The notes under the pieces: model-generated
The model's database searches: none
The model's input: only the letters and a program-made list of their open reading frames with translations
Told to the model about the DNA's origin: nothing
Program-made: the position numbers and the translations under genes
In this document: piece by piece, positions 16,553 through 26,086 of the stretch
How the letters are laid out: each line of letters opens with the position of its first letter
How positions within the stretch are numbered: position 1 is the first letter of the stretch
Source: Pseudarthrobacter sp. L1SW
Lineage (GTDB): Bacteria; Actinomycetota; Actinomycetes; Actinomycetales; Micrococcaceae
DNA length: 64,000 nt
Direction of reading: 5' to 3'
NCBI RefSeq assembly: GCF_020809045.1
Contig: NZ_CP078079.1
Location: forward strand, 1,736,001-1,800,000

Positions 16553-18144
16553 GCGGGTCCGGCGGTAATCCAGGCGGGCGCGGCAACGCCGGGCGCGGTG
16601 GGCAGGGCAATACAGGCGGCAACACCGGGCAGGGCGGCGGGCGCGGCAAGGGCGGCCCCCGGGACAACAGCCGGCGGAACGCCCAGGGCCGTGAACGCAA
16701 CCGCGGTCCACAGCGGAGCTTCACGGAGAATGCTCCCTCCCAGCGGACGCGCCGCGCTGATCCCGCCCGGCTGGTGGCCTTCGAGGTCTTGCGTGCCGTG
16801 GCAGCAGAGGACGCGTACGCCAACCTGGTGCTGCCCGCCAGGATCCGGCACCACGGGCTGGACAAGCGTGACGCCGGATTCGCCACCGAACTCACGTACG
16901 GCGCCCTTCGGGGCCAGGGAACCTACGACGCCATCCTGGCCCGCTGCGTGGACCGGCCGCTGGACCAGCTCGATCCTGCCGTCCTGGACGCCCTGCGTAT
17001 CGGGGTGCACCAGCTGCTGGCCATGCGGGTGCCGGCGCATGCCGCCCTGGACCAGACTGTTGGCCTGGCCCGGGCCGTGATCGGCGCCGGCCCTTCCGCA
17101 CTCATCAACGCTGTGCTGCGGAAGGTCGCTGCACACACCCTTGAGGAGTGGCTGGACCTGCTCGTGGCCGAAGAGACTGACGAGACGAAAATTGCGGCCC
17201 TGCGGTTTGCCCACCCGGAGTGGATCGTCCGCGCCATGCGCCAGTCCCTGGTGGCACACGGCCGTTCCGCAGCGGAGATCAACGACCTCCTGGAGGCGGA
17301 CAACGCAGCCCCCGTGGTCAACCTGGTGGCCCTGCCTGGCCTTGGAACCCTTGACGAAGCCCTGGAAAACGGCGCCATCCCGGGCGAACTGGTCGAAGGT
17401 TCGGCCCTGTCCAGCGGTGGCGACCTGGGACGCTTTTCCTCCGTCCGGGAAGGAACAATGCGCGTCCAGGACGTGGGCTCCCAGCTCGTGGCCCGCGCCA
17501 TGGCGGCCGCTGACATCAGCCAACCTGGCAGCGGCGGCGGGAAGCCGGAGGCCTGGCTGGACCTGTGCGCCGGCCCCGGCGGAAAAGCAGCACTGCTCGG
17601 CGCCCTGGCGCAACAACGGGGTGCAACGTTGCTGGCCAACGAGACAGCGCCCCACCGCGCCAAACTCGTAACCCAGGCGCTCTCCGCTGTCCCGCATGCA
17701 ACGTGGGAGGTCAGGACCGGCGACGGCCGCGACGTTGGAGTGGAAAAACCTGAATCCTTCGACCGCGTCCTCGTGGACGTGCCGTGCAGCGGCCTTGGCG
17801 CATTGCGGCGCCGGCCGGAATCCCGCTGGCGCCGTTCCCCTAAGGACCTCGCCGACCTCGGCCCGTTGCAGCGCGAGCTCCTGGCCTCCGCCCTGGCAGC
17901 TGTCCGTCCAGGGGGAGTGGTGGCCTATGTGACGTGTTCGCCACATCCCGCGGAGACGACGGCCGTGGTCGCCGATGCCCTGCGCAAGCGTGACGACCTG
18001 GAACTCCTTGACGCCGGCGCGGTGCTCGACGCCGTCAGCCTCCGCGGAAAGCTGGACGCCGGGCATGGCTCCACAGCACAGCTTTGGCCCCATATCCACG
18101 GCACAGACGCCATGTTCCTCGCGCTCATCCACAAAAAGCCCTGA
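16549..18144 (+). CDS. rsmB: 16S rRNA (cytosine-C5)-methyltransferase, RsmB family
   Basis: The 531-aa protein has a long Gly/Asn/Arg-rich disordered N-terminus (about residues 1-65), an NusB-like RNA-binding domain (ARLVAFEVLRAVAAEDAYANL onward), and a SAM-dependent methyltransferase domain. SAM motif I is LDLCAGPGGKAALL. Motif IV is VDVPCSGLGALRRRPE, and motif VI is VTCSPHPAET, supplying the two cysteines of m5C methyltransferases. It is the third gene of the def operon; rpe follows after 18 bp. Confidence 0.95.
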   Translation: MSGSGGNPGGRGNAGRGGQGNTGGNTGQGGGRGKGGPRDNSRRNAQGRERNRGPQRSFTENAPSQRTRRADPARLVAFEVLRAVAAEDAYANLVLPARIRHHGLDKRDAGFATELTYGALRGQGTYDAILARCVDRPLDQLDPAVLDALRIGVHQLLAMRVPAHAALDQTVGLARAVIGAGPSALINAVLRKVAAHTLEEWLDLLVAEETDETKIAALRFAHPEWIVRAMRQSLVAHGRSAAEINDLLEADNAAPVVNLVALPGLGTLDEALENGAIPGELVEGSALSSGGDLGRFSSVREGTMRVQDVGSQLVARAMAAADISQPGSGGGKPEAWLDLCAGPGGKAALLGALAQQRGATLLANETAPHRAKLVTQALSAVPHATWEVRTGDGRDVGVEKPESFDRVLVDVPCSGLGALRRRPESRWRRSPKDLADLGPLQRELLASALAAVRPGGVVAYVTCSPHPAETTAVVADALRKRDDLELLDAGAVLDAVSLRGKLDAGHGSTAQLWPHIHGTDAMFLALIHKKP

Positions 18145-18162
18145 CCCGTGAAAGGTTCCCCC

Positions 18163-18843
18163 GTGACGCAATGCTGCATCAACCCGAGCATCCTCTCCGC
18201 CGACTTCGTCAACCTGGAGGCCGAACTGCAGCGCATCAGCACGGCTGACGCCGTGCACGTGGACGTCATGGACAACCACTTCGTCCCCAACCTGACCATC
18301 GGGCTGCCGGTAGTGCAGCGCATCCAGGCCGTGAGCCCCATTCCCCTTGACGCGCACCTGATGATCGCCGATGCAGACAGGTGGGCACCGGGCTTCGCCG
18401 ACGCCGGCCTGGCGTCCGTCACCTTCCACGCGGAGGCCTCCATCGCACCGGTGAAGCTGGCACGCGAACTTCGCAGCAGGGGCTCGAAGGCCGGAATGGC
18501 AATCCGTCCAGCCACTCCCGTGGAGCCCTACCTGGACATGCTGTCCGAGCTGGACATGCTGCTCATCATGACAGTGGAGCCCGGCTTCGGCGGCCAGGCC
18601 TTCCTGGACCTGACGCTCCCCAAGATCCGGCGGGCAAGGGCTGCCATCGACGGCTCCGGAATCGGCGTGGCCATCCAGGTCGACGGCGGCATCACCGAAG
18701 AAACAATCACCCGGGCAGCAGAAGCAGGGGCCAACGTCTTTGTCGCCGGCTCAGCTGTCTACGGCGCCGACGACCCCGCCGCCGCCATCGAGCGGCTGCG
18801 CCAGGAAGCGGGCAGGACGTTACCTGCAGTGACGGGGGAATAG
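18163..18843 (+). CDS. rpe: Ribulose-phosphate 3-epimerase
   Basis: The 226-aa TIM-barrel enzyme interconverts ribulose-5-P and xylulose-5-[27 protein letters not shown] and [12 protein letters not shown] are diagnostic and carry metal-ligand and catalytic Asp/His residues. GTG at 18163 has AAAGG seven bases upstream and is preferred over the GTG at 18148. It supplies ribulose-5-P, a riboflavin precursor, just ahead of the rib operon, which may be more than chance. Confidence 0.95.
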   Translation: MTQCCINPSILSADFVNLEAELQRISTADAVHVDVMDNHFVPNLTIGLPVVQRIQAVSPIPLDAHLMIADADRWAPGFADAGLASVTFHAEASIAPVKLARELRSRGSKAGMAIRPATPVEPYLDMLSELDMLLIMTVEPGFGGQAFLDLTLPKIRRARAAIDGSGIGVAIQVDGGITEETITRAAEAGANVFVAGSAVYGADDPAAAIERLRQEAGRTLPAVTGE

Positions 18844-18883
18844 TCGGGAGCCTGTGCCGGTTATGGCACAATAGCAACACACA

Positions 18884-19038
18884 TACGTGCTCCGGGGTCG
18901 GTGTAAGTCCGAACCGGCGGTGACAGTCCGCGACCCGCGAGCCGGTGGTTGTCCTGGTTGACCAGGAGATCCCGGCGGACGGTTGAACCGGTGAAATTCC
19001 GGTACCGACAGTTAAAGTCTGGATGAGAGAAGCACGTA
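18884..19038 (+). ncRNA. FMN riboswitch (RFN element)
   Basis: Closing stem TACGTGCT (18884 onward) pairs with AGCACGTA (19031-19038). The conserved core includes GGGGTCGGTGTAAGTCCGAAC, CCGGCGGTGACAGTCCGCGAC, a variable P4 arm, and GACGGTTGAACCGGTG then CCGGTACCGACAGTTAAAGTCTGGATGAGAGA-type segments. It precedes ribD and should lower rib expression when FMN is plentiful. No strong terminator with a U-tract follows, so translational control is as likely as attenuation. Confidence 0.97.
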
Positions 19039-19095
19039 CAGCTGCATCTGTGGGGCCATTCCGGCCCTGCAGCCTTCTGCTGTCGTATACCCCCG

Positions 19096-19153
19096 GAGCC
19101 ATCGCGGTTCGAGAGGGAAGGAACGACACGCAATGAACCCCCAGCGATGGCTC
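19096..19153 (+). promoter_or_regulatory. Inverted repeat enclosing the first RBS and start codon after the FMN riboswitch
   Basis: GAGCCATCGC (19096-19105) and its exact reverse complement GCGATGGCTC (19144-19153) flank GAGAGGGAAGG and the ATG at 19133. Pairing would hide the ribosome site, a plausible off-state for the riboswitch. The mechanism is inferred. Confidence 0.6.
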
Positions 19154-19216
19154 TTAGATGCCAAACACCCTGCCCGTTCGCCGGAGGGCGCAACCGCCGC
19201 AGTGGTTCCCTTATGA
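19133..19216 (+). CDS. Putative 27-codon leader ORF overlapping ribD
   Basis: The ATG at 19133 follows GGGAAGGAACG and encodes a 27-residue peptide beginning MNPQRWLLDAKHPARSPEG, ending with TGA at 19214-19216. Its stop overlaps the ribD ATG at 19213 (ATGA), as in coupled gene pairs. It has the strongest Shine-Dalgarno in the leader, and ribD itself has none nearby. It could be a translated leader through which the riboswitch controls ribD. No homologue is recognised; sequence error joining it to ribD cannot be excluded. Confidence 0.5.
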   Translation: MNPQRWLLDAKHPARSPEGATAAVVPL

Positions 19217-20397
19217 CGGCGGGAAACCCGGAAGCTCTAGTCGCTACCAGCCCGGAGCCGCATCCCGGCCACCAGCTGCAGCACGCTGACGGCGTAGTCA
19301 CCGCCTTCAGTGCTGCCGAGGCCGGAGCCATGGAGGCTGCCCTCGAAGCAGCCCTGCGGGGTCCGCGCGGGGCCAACCCGCTGGTGGGTGCCGTCGTCGT
19401 TGATCCTGCCGGCCGCCACCTCGCTACCGGTTTCCACCGCGGCGCCGGCACCGCGCATGCAGAGGCGGATGCCATCAGCCAGGCAACAGCCGCCGGCCTG
19501 GATCTCTCAGGCTGCACTATGGTGGTCACCTTGGAGCCCTGCAACCACGTTGGACGCACAGGCCCATGCGCCGAGGCCATCATTGCCGCCGGAATAGCGG
19601 ACGTGGTGTACGCGGTGGATGATCCCCATGATCCTGCGGCAGGCGGAGCGGCAACGCTGCGCGCCGCCGGCGTCCGTGTCCGCAGCGGGCTCGGGGCTGC
19701 GGAATCCCTGGACCTGAACCGGCAATGGTTCGAGGCTGTGACGGCGAAACGGCCTTTCGTCACCCTCCACATCGCGCAGACGCTGGACAGCCGCATCGCG
19801 GCCGAGGACGGCACCAGCCAATGGATTTCCAGTCCGGAATCCCTGGCCGACAACCACGCCATCCGTGGCCGGATCGATGCCATCCTGGTGGGCACGCAGA
19901 CTGTCCTGGTGGACGATCCGCGGCTCACCGCCCGGAACCCCTCGGGAGAGCCGGCAGCGAGCCAGCCACTGCGCGCCGTCATGGGGCTCCGGGACATTCC
20001 CGCCGGCGCCGCAGTGCGCGGAACAGACGGACTGGTGGCGCACCTCCGCACCCGGGACCCGCGTGAGGCACTCACCATGCTGTACGGATCAGGAACCCGC
20101 CACGTCATGGTGGAGGGAGGCTCGCGCATCCTCAGCGCGTTCCTGGCTGCCGGGCTGGTGGATGAACTCATCGTGTACCTGGCGCCCACCCTGCTGGGAT
20201 CCGGCACCCCGGCCCTGGGGAACCTGGGGATCACCACCCTCGCCGATGCCCAGCACTGGGACTGGGACGGGTCCGACGGCGGTGCCGTGCGCGCGCTGGG
20301 CCGGGACCTGCGGCTTCACCTTAGACCACAACGAACCGTTGCACTGGACCCTCAACCAACCCGCGGCAGCGCGGAGCCAGCCCAGGGAGGCTACTGA
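19213..20397 (+). CDS. ribD: Bifunctional riboflavin biosynthesis deaminase/reductase RibD
   Basis: The 394-aa protein (from ATG 19213) deaminates and reduces the pyrimidine intermediate of riboflavin synthesis. The N-terminal cytidine-deaminase-like domain has the zinc motifs HAEADAI and EPCNHVGRTGPC. The C-terminal reductase domain begins near FVTLHIAQTLDSRIAAEDG and includes VEGGSRILSAFL. A longer start at 19147 would add 22 residues unlike the family. Its stop overlaps ribE by one base (TGATG). Confidence 0.95.
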   Translation: MTAGNPEALVATSPEPHPGHQLQHADGVVTAFSAAEAGAMEAALEAALRGPRGANPLVGAVVVDPAGRHLATGFHRGAGTAHAEADAISQATAAGLDLSGCTMVVTLEPCNHVGRTGPCAEAIIAAGIADVVYAVDDPHDPAAGGAATLRAAGVRVRSGLGAAESLDLNRQWFEAVTAKRPFVTLHIAQTLDSRIAAEDGTSQWISSPESLADNHAIRGRIDAILVGTQTVLVDDPRLTARNPSGEPAASQPLRAVMGLRDIPAGAAVRGTDGLVAHLRTRDPREALTMLYGSGTRHVMVEGGSRILSAFLAAGLVDELIVYLAPTLLGSGTPALGNLGITTLADAQHWDWDGSDGGAVRALGRDLRLHLRPQRTVALDPQPTRGSAEPAQGGY

Positions 20398-21041
20398 TGT
20401 TTACCGGAATTATTGCCGAACAAGGGCATGTGCTGTCGGTGGAGCGGGACGGCAACGCCAGCGCCACCGTGCGGCTGTCCGCGCCCGGCACCACCGAGGG
20501 GCTCGCGCTGGGCGGCTCCATCGCCGTAAACGGGGTCTGCCTCACGGCTACGGAGATCAACGGCAAGGAAATCAGCGTCGACGTGATGGGGGAAACCCTG
20601 GTCCGCAGCACCATAGGTGAACTTGCTCCGGGCGACTCAGTGAACCTTGAACGCTGCGTTCCGGCCGGCGGCCGGCTGGACGGCCATGTGGTGCAGGGGC
20701 ACGTGGACGGCGTCGGGATGCTGCTGGAACGCGAGGCGCTCGGCAACTGGGAACGGCTCCGGTTCGGCGTGCCTGCCAACCTGGCCCGCTACATCGCCGA
20801 AAAGGGCTCGATTGCCATCGACGGCGTCTCGCTCACGGTGACCGCAGTCAGCGAGGCCCGCGAGCAGGAACCTTGGTTTGAGGTGGGGCTTATCCCCACA
20901 ACCCTGGCTGAGACCGGCCTCGGCGCCAAGGGCACCGGCAGCCGGGTGAACCTGGAAGTGGACGTCCTGGCCAAGTACACCGAACGCCTGCTGGCGTTCA
21001 ACACGCCGGCGCCCGCCGCTGTTGAGGGAGACGCCCGATGA
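20397..21041 (+). CDS. ribE: Riboflavin synthase (alpha chain)
   Basis: The 214-aa enzyme dismutates two dimethylribityllumazine molecules to riboflavin. It shows the family's internal duplication: the first barrel starts [10 protein letters not shown] with [12 protein letters not shown], the second has [12 protein letters not shown]. It starts within the ribD stop and overlaps ribB by 4 bp, consistent with one coupled operon. Confidence 0.97.
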   Translation: MFTGIIAEQGHVLSVERDGNASATVRLSAPGTTEGLALGGSIAVNGVCLTATEINGKEISVDVMGETLVRSTIGELAPGDSVNLERCVPAGGRLDGHVVQGHVDGVGMLLEREALGNWERLRFGVPANLARYIAEKGSIAIDGVSLTVTAVSEAREQEPWFEVGLIPTTLAETGLGAKGTGSRVNLEVDVLAKYTERLLAFNTPAPAAVEGDAR

Positions 21042-21793
21042 ACGCCGCAGTCAAGGTGGAACAGGCAGCGGTGCCCGGATCCGCCGTCGCACCTCCGTCC
21101 AACGCCGGCCGGCCAGCGGCTGCCGCTGGACTGGACACCATCGAGGAGGCGGTACGCGCCATGGCCGCCGGCAGGCCTGTGCTGGTGGTGGACAACGAGG
21201 ACCGGGAGAACGAGGGCGACATTATCTTCGCCGCCCAGCACGCCACGCCGGCCTTGATGGGCTGGACCATCCGCTACAGCTCGGGTGTCATCTGCGTCCC
21301 GCTGTCCGGGGACCGTGCGGACGCCCTGGCACTGCCACCCATGGTGGCGGTCAACGAGGACGCCAAGGGCACGGCGTACACGGTGTCCTGTGATGCGGCC
21401 GTCGGCGTGAGCACCGGGATTTCCGCCACCGACCGGGCCCTGACAGCCCGGGTGCTGGCGGATCCGCAGGCCGGACCTGAGGCCGTGACCCGTCCCGGGC
21501 ATATTTTCCCGCTGCGGGCCGTTAATGGGGGAGTGCGGGAGCGCCCCGGCCACACTGAAGCGGCCGTGGACCTGTGCCGGCTCGCCGGGCTGGAAGCTGT
21601 GGGCGTAATCGCCGAAGTTGTTTACGACGACGGTGAGATGATGCGGCTGGACGGGCTTCGCGCCTTCGCTGCCGAACACGGGTGCCCACTGATCTCGATT
21701 GAAGACCTGGTGGCCCACCTCGAGGCAGCGGGCACACCGGCCGACGGCAATACCCGGGCAGGACGCGCGGGCGGAGAAGAGGAGATACGATGA
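21038..21793 (+). CDS. ribB: 3,4-Dihydroxy-2-butanone 4-phosphate synthase
   Basis: The 251-aa enzyme converts ribulose-5-P to the four-carbon riboflavin precursor. [20 protein letters not shown] carries the acidic metal ligands, [12 protein letters not shown] the conserved loop, and [10 protein letters not shown] and [14 protein letters not shown] complete the site. An N-terminal Ala/Pro-rich extension of about 30 residues precedes the domain. In many actinobacteria it is fused to RibA; here it ends just before ribA with a 4-bp ATGA overlap. Confidence 0.95.
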   Translation: MNAAVKVEQAAVPGSAVAPPSNAGRPAAAAGLDTIEEAVRAMAAGRPVLVVDNEDRENEGDIIFAAQHATPALMGWTIRYSSGVICVPLSGDRADALALPPMVAVNEDAKGTAYTVSCDAAVGVSTGISATDRALTARVLADPQAGPEAVTRPGHIFPLRAVNGGVRERPGHTEAAVDLCRLAGLEAVGVIAEVVYDDGEMMRLDGLRAFAAEHGCPLISIEDLVAHLEAAGTPADGNTRAGRAGGEEEIR

Positions 21794-22584
21794 CGGCTTC
21801 CGGAGCTTCGGGCAACGGCCACCACCTGCCTGGTTCTGGCAATGGCCACCATGCACCTGATTCTGGCAACGGCCACCACTTGCCTGGTTCGGGCAACGGC
21901 CACCACCCGGATTCGGGCCATGGCCGGGTGCACCATCCCGTGAGCGGCGGACCCATCGTGCAGCTGCCCACGGCTTTCGGCGACTTCGTTGCCCAGGCCT
22001 GGACAGACCTGGTCACCGGCCACGAGCACCTGGCCGTCAGCTCGCCCAACCCGCCCAAGGACGGGAAGGCGCCCCTGGTCCGGCTTCATTCCGAGTGCCT
22101 CACGGGGGATGTCTTCGGTTCCTACCGGTGCGACTGCGGCGAGCAGCTTGCCTACGCCCTGGAAATGATCGGCGAGCAGGGCGGCACGCTGCTGTACCTT
22201 CGGGGCCAGGAGGGCCGTGGCATCGGCCTCGCCAATAAGATCAAGGCCTACGCGCTGCAGGAGGCCGGTTTCGACACCGTCGAGGCGAACGAGCAGCTTG
22301 GCCTGCCCGTGGATGCCCGCTGCTACAAGGCCGCTGCCCAGGTCCTCGCGGAGATGGGGCTGCACGAGGTCCGGCTCCTGAGCAACAACCCGGACAAGCA
22401 GAACAGGCTGGCGAGGGCGGGTGTGAAGGTGGTGGAAATGGTCCCCACGGAGGTGCCCTCCCGCGACCAGAACATCCGGTACCTGCAGACCAAGAAGGAC
22501 CGCATGGAGCACCGGCTGACGCTTGACACCCACGTGGCTGCCGTTCCCGCCGCCGCTGATTCGTTCGACCACGAACAAGACTGA
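21790..22584 (+). CDS. ribA: GTP cyclohydrolase II with His/Gly-rich N-terminal repeats
   Basis: The 264-aa enzyme opens GTP for riboflavin synthesis. The zinc site is in [15 protein letters not shown], and [17 protein letters not shown] is the GTP-binding signature. Residues 5-48 hold four near repeats of GNGHHLPGS / GNGHHAPDS type, encoded by a tandem 27-36-bp DNA repeat; these are not part of the enzyme domain and look like a linker or metal-binding tail. It overlaps ribB by 4 bp, suggesting a split RibBA fusion. Confidence 0.95.
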   Translation: MTASGASGNGHHLPGSGNGHHAPDSGNGHHLPGSGNGHHPDSGHGRVHHPVSGGPIVQLPTAFGDFVAQAWTDLVTGHEHLAVSSPNPPKDGKAPLVRLHSECLTGDVFGSYRCDCGEQLAYALEMIGEQGGTLLYLRGQEGRGIGLANKIKAYALQEAGFDTVEANEQLGLPVDARCYKAAAQVLAEMGLHEVRLLSNNPDKQNRLARAGVKVVEMVPTEVPSRDQNIRYLQTKKDRMEHRLTLDTHVAAVPAAADSFDHEQD

Positions 22585-22650
22585 CCCACCTCCAGACTTC
22601 CCCCACACAACACTGACCCCACACAAGACTGAACGGAACAGAACTGACTT

Positions 22651-23139
22651 ATGAGCGGACACGGCGCCCCCGACATTGACCTGACCACCCTCAACCCCGC
22701 GGAAACGTCGCAGCTGCGGCTTGCCATCGTTGCGGCCAGCTGGCACACGCAGATCATGGACGGACTCCTGGACGGCGCACTCCGGGCCGCGAAGGACGCC
22801 GGGATTGCTGAGCCCACCGTCCTGCGCGTCCCAGGCAGCTTCGAGCTTCCCGTGGCTGCCGCGCGGCTGGCACCGCACTTCGACGCCGTGGTTGCCCTCG
22901 GCGTCGTCATCCGCGGCGGCACCCCGCACTTTGAGTACGTCTGCCAGGCTGCGACGTCGGGCCTCACCGACGTCAGCGTACGCACCGGCGTCCCGGTGGG
23001 CTTCGGCGTCCTGACGTGCGATACCGAGCAGCAGGGCCTGGACCGGGCGGGGCTCCCGGGCTCCAAGGAAGACAAGGGCCACGAGGCCGTCACCGCGGCC
23101 CTGGCCACCGCCGTCGTGCTCAAGCAGTACGGAAGCTAG
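22651..23139 (+). CDS. ribH: 6,7-Dimethyl-8-ribityllumazine synthase
   Basis: The 162-aa enzyme condenses the RibA/RibD product with the RibB product. [48 protein letters not shown] with the catalytic His, and [16 protein letters not shown] are all family-typical. It is the last gene of the rib operon, 66 bp after ribA. Confidence 0.97.
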   Translation: MSGHGAPDIDLTTLNPAETSQLRLAIVAASWHTQIMDGLLDGALRAAKDAGIAEPTVLRVPGSFELPVAAARLAPHFDAVVALGVVIRGGTPHFEYVCQAATSGLTDVSVRTGVPVGFGVLTCDTEQQGLDRAGLPGSKEDKGHEAVTAALATAVVLKQYGS

Positions 23140-23161
23140 CGCGCCCCGCCTGGCGGGCGCG
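23140..23161 (+). terminator. GC-rich hairpin after ribH
   Basis: CGCGCCCCGCC (23140-23150) pairs with GGCGGGCGCG (23152-23161); a short T-containing stretch (TGTGTATT) follows. It is placed to end the rib transcript before hisE. Confidence 0.6.
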
Positions 23162-23240
23162 TGTGTATTCGCTCACATCGTGCCCGTCATGCAACGGCCC
23201 GGGAAGCGCCCTTCGGGCCGCAGCAAGTAGGCTGGAGGGC

Positions 23241-23504
23241 GTGAAGAATTTCGAGACGCTGTTCGCTGAGCTCAGCGAGAAGGCAGCCACCCGCCCGGAA
23301 GGCTCCCGCACCGTCGCTGAATTGGACTCCGGTGTGCACGGCATCGGCAAGAAAGTCGTTGAGGAAGCAGCCGAAGTGTGGATGGCTGCCGAATATGAAT
23401 CCGATGAAGCCGCGGCCGAGGAAATCTCCCAGCTGCTGTACCACCTACAGGTCCTGATGCTCGCCAAAGGCCTCACCCTGGAAGACGTCTACAAGCATCT
23501 CTAG
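23241..23504 (+). CDS. hisE: Phosphoribosyl-ATP pyrophosphatase
   Basis: The 87-aa protein is the second enzyme of histidine synthesis. [20 protein letters not shown] at the start and [15 protein letters not shown] with the MazG-type EExxE acidic cluster are diagnostic. The start is GTG at 23241, which gives the normal family length; upstream codons in frame do not resemble HisE. hisG follows after 91 bp. Confidence 0.95.
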   Translation: MKNFETLFAELSEKAATRPEGSRTVAELDSGVHGIGKKVVEEAAEVWMAAEYESDEAAAEEISQLLYHLQVLMLAKGLTLEDVYKHL

Positions 23505-23595
23505 CCACCGGTCCGGCGCGCGCCCCAGCCGCCGGTGCCCGCTGTGGCCTGCATTGCCTGACTCCTAGACTTTTTACAATCCAGAAAGATTTCCC

Positions 23596-24456
23596 ATGCT
23601 GCGAGTAGCCGTCCCCAACAAGGGCTCCCTGTCCGAAGCCGCGTCCGCCATGCTGTCCGAAGCTGGGTACCGCCAGCGCCGCGATTCCCGTGAGCTGGTG
23701 ATGGTGGACCCGGACAATGACATCGAGTTTTTCTTTCTCCGTCCCCGCGACATCGCCGTGTACGTCGGCCAGGGAACGCTCGACGTCGGCATCACCGGAC
23801 GCGACCTCTTGCTGGACGCGGAGGTGGAGGCTGAGGAACTGCTTCCGCTTGGCTTTGCTGCCTCCACGTTCCGTTTTGCCGGCCCCGTTGGCGACTTTGC
23901 CAAGGTTGAGGAACTGGAAGGCAAGCGGCTGGCCACCAGCTACGACGGCCTGCTCCGCGGCTACCTTGCCGAGCGCGGCATCAAGGCCAAGGTTGTCCGC
24001 CTGGACGGCGCCGTGGAATCCTCGGTCCGGCTGGGCGTCGCGGACGCCATCGCGGACGTCGTGGAAACCGGCAACACCCTCAAGGCCGCCGGGATGGAAA
24101 TCTTCGGCGAACCCATCCTCAAGTCTGAAGCCGTCCTGATCCGCCGGACCGGCAACGGCGGTGCCGCAAACGGCACGGCCAAGGAGATCGAGGTCCTCAT
24201 CCGCCGCCTGCAGGGTGTGCTGGTTGCACGCCAGTACGTGCTCATGGACTACGACATCCGCAAGGAGCTCGTGGAGCAGGCCGCCGCACTCACGCCAGGC
24301 CTGGAATCGCCGACGGTCTCACCACTGCGGGACTCGGACTGGGTAGCCGTCCGTTCCATGGTGCCCAAGCGGGAAACCAACCGGATCATGGACGAGCTGT
24401 ACGATCTCGGTGCGCGCGCCATCCTGGTCAGCAGCATCCACGCCTGCCGCATCTGA
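23596..24456 (+). CDS. hisG: ATP phosphoribosyltransferase (long form)
   Basis: The 286-aa protein catalyses the first, committed step of histidine synthesis. [35 protein letters not shown], and the PRPP loop [15 protein letters not shown] mark the catalytic part. A C-terminal regulatory domain from about residue 210 indicates the hexameric, histidine-inhibited long form. hisF follows by 16 bp. Confidence 0.97.
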   Translation: MLRVAVPNKGSLSEAASAMLSEAGYRQRRDSRELVMVDPDNDIEFFFLRPRDIAVYVGQGTLDVGITGRDLLLDAEVEAEELLPLGFAASTFRFAGPVGDFAKVEELEGKRLATSYDGLLRGYLAERGIKAKVVRLDGAVESSVRLGVADAIADVVETGNTLKAAGMEIFGEPILKSEAVLIRRTGNGGAANGTAKEIEVLIRRLQGVLVARQYVLMDYDIRKELVEQAAALTPGLESPTVSPLRDSDWVAVRSMVPKRETNRIMDELYDLGARAILVSSIHACRI

Positions 24457-24472
24457 TTTCCAGGAGAACCCC

Positions 24473-25249
24473 ATGGCTGTAGCTGTACGAGTCATTCCCT
24501 GCCTCGACGTGGACGCCGGGCGCGTCGTCAAAGGCGTCAACTTCGAGGGCCTGCGCGACGCCGGGGACCCGGTGGAGCTGGCACACCGCTACGACAACGC
24601 CGGGGCGGATGAACTGACGTTCCTGGACGTGACGGCGTCCTCCGGCAACCGGGAAACCACCTTCGACGTGGTCCGCCGCACCGCAGAGGAAGTCTTCATT
24701 CCGCTGACGGTGGGCGGTGGCGTCCGTGGAGTTGCCGAGGTGGACAAGCTGCTGCGCTACGGCGCAGACAAGGCGTCCATCAACACTGCCGCGGTTGCGC
24801 GGCCCGATGTCATCGACGAGATCACCCGGCACTTCGGTTCCCAGGTCCTGGTCCTGTCCGTGGATGCCCGCCGCACCCGCCCGGGGTCCCAGCCGACGCC
24901 GTCGGGATTTGAAGTGACTACGCACGGTGGGCGCACCGGCACCGGCATCGATGCCATTGAATGGGCCAGGGAAGCCGCGGACCGCGGCGTGGGGGAGATC
25001 CTGCTGAACTCCATTGACGCCGACGGCACCAAGGACGGGTTCGACCTCGAACTCATCAAGCTGGTCCGGGCTGCCGTCAAGGTGCCCATCATCGCCTCAG
25101 GCGGAGCGGGGGAGCCGGCGCACTTTCCGCCGGCGGTCGCGGCGGGCGCCGACGCCGTCCTGGCGGCATCCATCTTCCACTGGGGCCCTGACGACATGAT
25201 GTCCCAGGTGAAGGACGCCATCCGGGACGCGGGTTTCGAAGTCCGCTGA
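24473..25249 (+). CDS. hisF: Imidazole glycerol phosphate synthase, cyclase subunit
   Basis: The 258-aa TIM-barrel enzyme forms imidazole glycerol phosphate and AICAR with HisH. The start [21 protein letters not shown] holds the catalytic Asp, and [16 protein letters not shown] the second. AGGEN-like phosphate loops are replaced by [12 protein letters not shown] and [13 protein letters not shown] as in the family. CAGGAGA precedes the ATG. hisH and other his genes are not in this window. Confidence 0.97.
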   Translation: MAVAVRVIPCLDVDAGRVVKGVNFEGLRDAGDPVELAHRYDNAGADELTFLDVTASSGNRETTFDVVRRTAEEVFIPLTVGGGVRGVAEVDKLLRYGADKASINTAAVARPDVIDEITRHFGSQVLVLSVDARRTRPGSQPTPSGFEVTTHGGRTGTGIDAIEWAREAADRGVGEILLNSIDADGTKDGFDLELIKLVRAAVKVPIIASGGAGEPAHFPPAVAAGADAVLAASIFHWGPDDMMSQVKDAIRDAGFEVR

Positions 25250-25261
25250 AGCGTGTCCCCT

Positions 25262-25327
25262 CCCAACTAGGTAGCGCTAAGTGTCGTTTTGAGGGCTCAT
25301 AACGACACTTAGCGCTACTCAGTTGGG
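25262..25327. terminator. Long inverted repeat between hisF and a convergent gene
   Basis: Two 27-bp arms (25262-25288 and 25301-25327) pair with two mismatches around a 12-nt loop; the inner part is GTAGCGCTAAGTGTCGTT. The position between convergent genes fits a bidirectional terminator. The arm is longer than needed for termination and may be a dispersed repeat. Confidence 0.85.
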
Positions 25328-25329
25328 GG

Positions 25330-25974
25330 CTAGAGGCCTACTTCGGCTGACTGGAGAAGCGCGACGGCGTCCGGCTGGCCTTCGAAGGTCACCAGGGCGT
25401 GGCGGGTACGGCCGTGGGCGTGCATCAGCAGTTCGCCCGGCTCGCCCACGATGGCCACCGAAACAGGTGCCCGTTTGGCCACGTGGCGTGGCCCGGACGG
25501 ACGCACCAGGACGATGCCCAGGTCGACGCCGCGGTAGAGGATGGCGGCGCGCTTGACGAGTTCGTCCCACAGGGCTTCGGAGTAGGCCTCGTCCAGTGCC
25601 CGCGGCGCCCAGCGGTCAACCGCCCGCCGGACATCCTCGGTGTGGACGAAGTACTCGATGAGGTTGGAGCTTTCGTCCAGCGCCTTGATGTTCATCGGCG
25701 ACAATGCCGGCGGCCCCGCACGGAACGTGTTGACGAGCCGCGCATAGTCCTCGGCCGTGGTCAGTTTGGCTGCGAGCCTGGCAGTCGCCTGGTCGGAGGC
25801 CTTGGCCAGGCGCTTAATGATCAGGCCCAGCCCCACGGCGGCCTTGCGTTCGCGCAGGTAAAGGTGCGCGGCAAGGTCCCTGGTACGCCAGCCCCTGCAG
25901 AGCGTGGGCGCGTCAGGACCGGCCGCAAGCAGGGTCTCGGCAAGGACTTCTCGGGACGGTTCGACGAAATGCAT
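25330..25974 (-). CDS. TIGR03085-family (mycothiol maleylpyruvate isomerase-like) protein
   Basis: The 214-aa protein starts at the ATG at 25974 ([20 protein letters not shown]). It resembles the DinB/MDMPI-like actinobacterial TIGR03085 family: [18 protein letters not shown] has the conserved GW-x-x-x-D-x-x-x-H metal-type motif, and [11 protein letters not shown] a second conserved His region. Molecular function is unknown. No clear Shine-Dalgarno is visible. It is convergent with hisF and divergent from hisI. Confidence 0.82.
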   Translation of the reverse strand: MHFVEPSREVLAETLLAAGPDAPTLCRGWRTRDLAAHLYLRERKAAVGLGLIIKRLAKASDQATARLAAKLTTAEDYARLVNTFRAGPPALSPMNIKALDESSNLIEYFVHTEDVRRAVDRWAPRALDEAYSEALWDELVKRAAILYRGVDLGIVLVRPSGPRHVAKRAPVSVAIVGEPGELLMHAHGRTRHALVTFEGQPDAVALLQSAEVGL

Positions 25975-26086
25975 CACTTGTGAAACTAGCACGACACGCG
26001 CAGAGTTGGGCAGCACGCCCGCGCCTGCTGGCGTGCCGTTGTTCACACACAATAGGGGGCCAGGCGGAGGCACTAGACTTGACCTG

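Noticed and set aside
15517..18429. A 970-codon open frame antisense to def-fmt-rsmB
   Set aside because: It spans three well-supported coupled genes on the other strand and has no recognisable domain.
19147..19216. Longer ribD start at 19147
   Set aside because: It would add 22 residues unlike the family and lacks its own ribosome site; the ATG at 19213 fits the coupled overlap.
21800..21935. CRISPR-like short repeats at the start of ribA
   Set aside because: The repeats are in frame, encode GNGHH units inside a coding region, and have no spacer structure.
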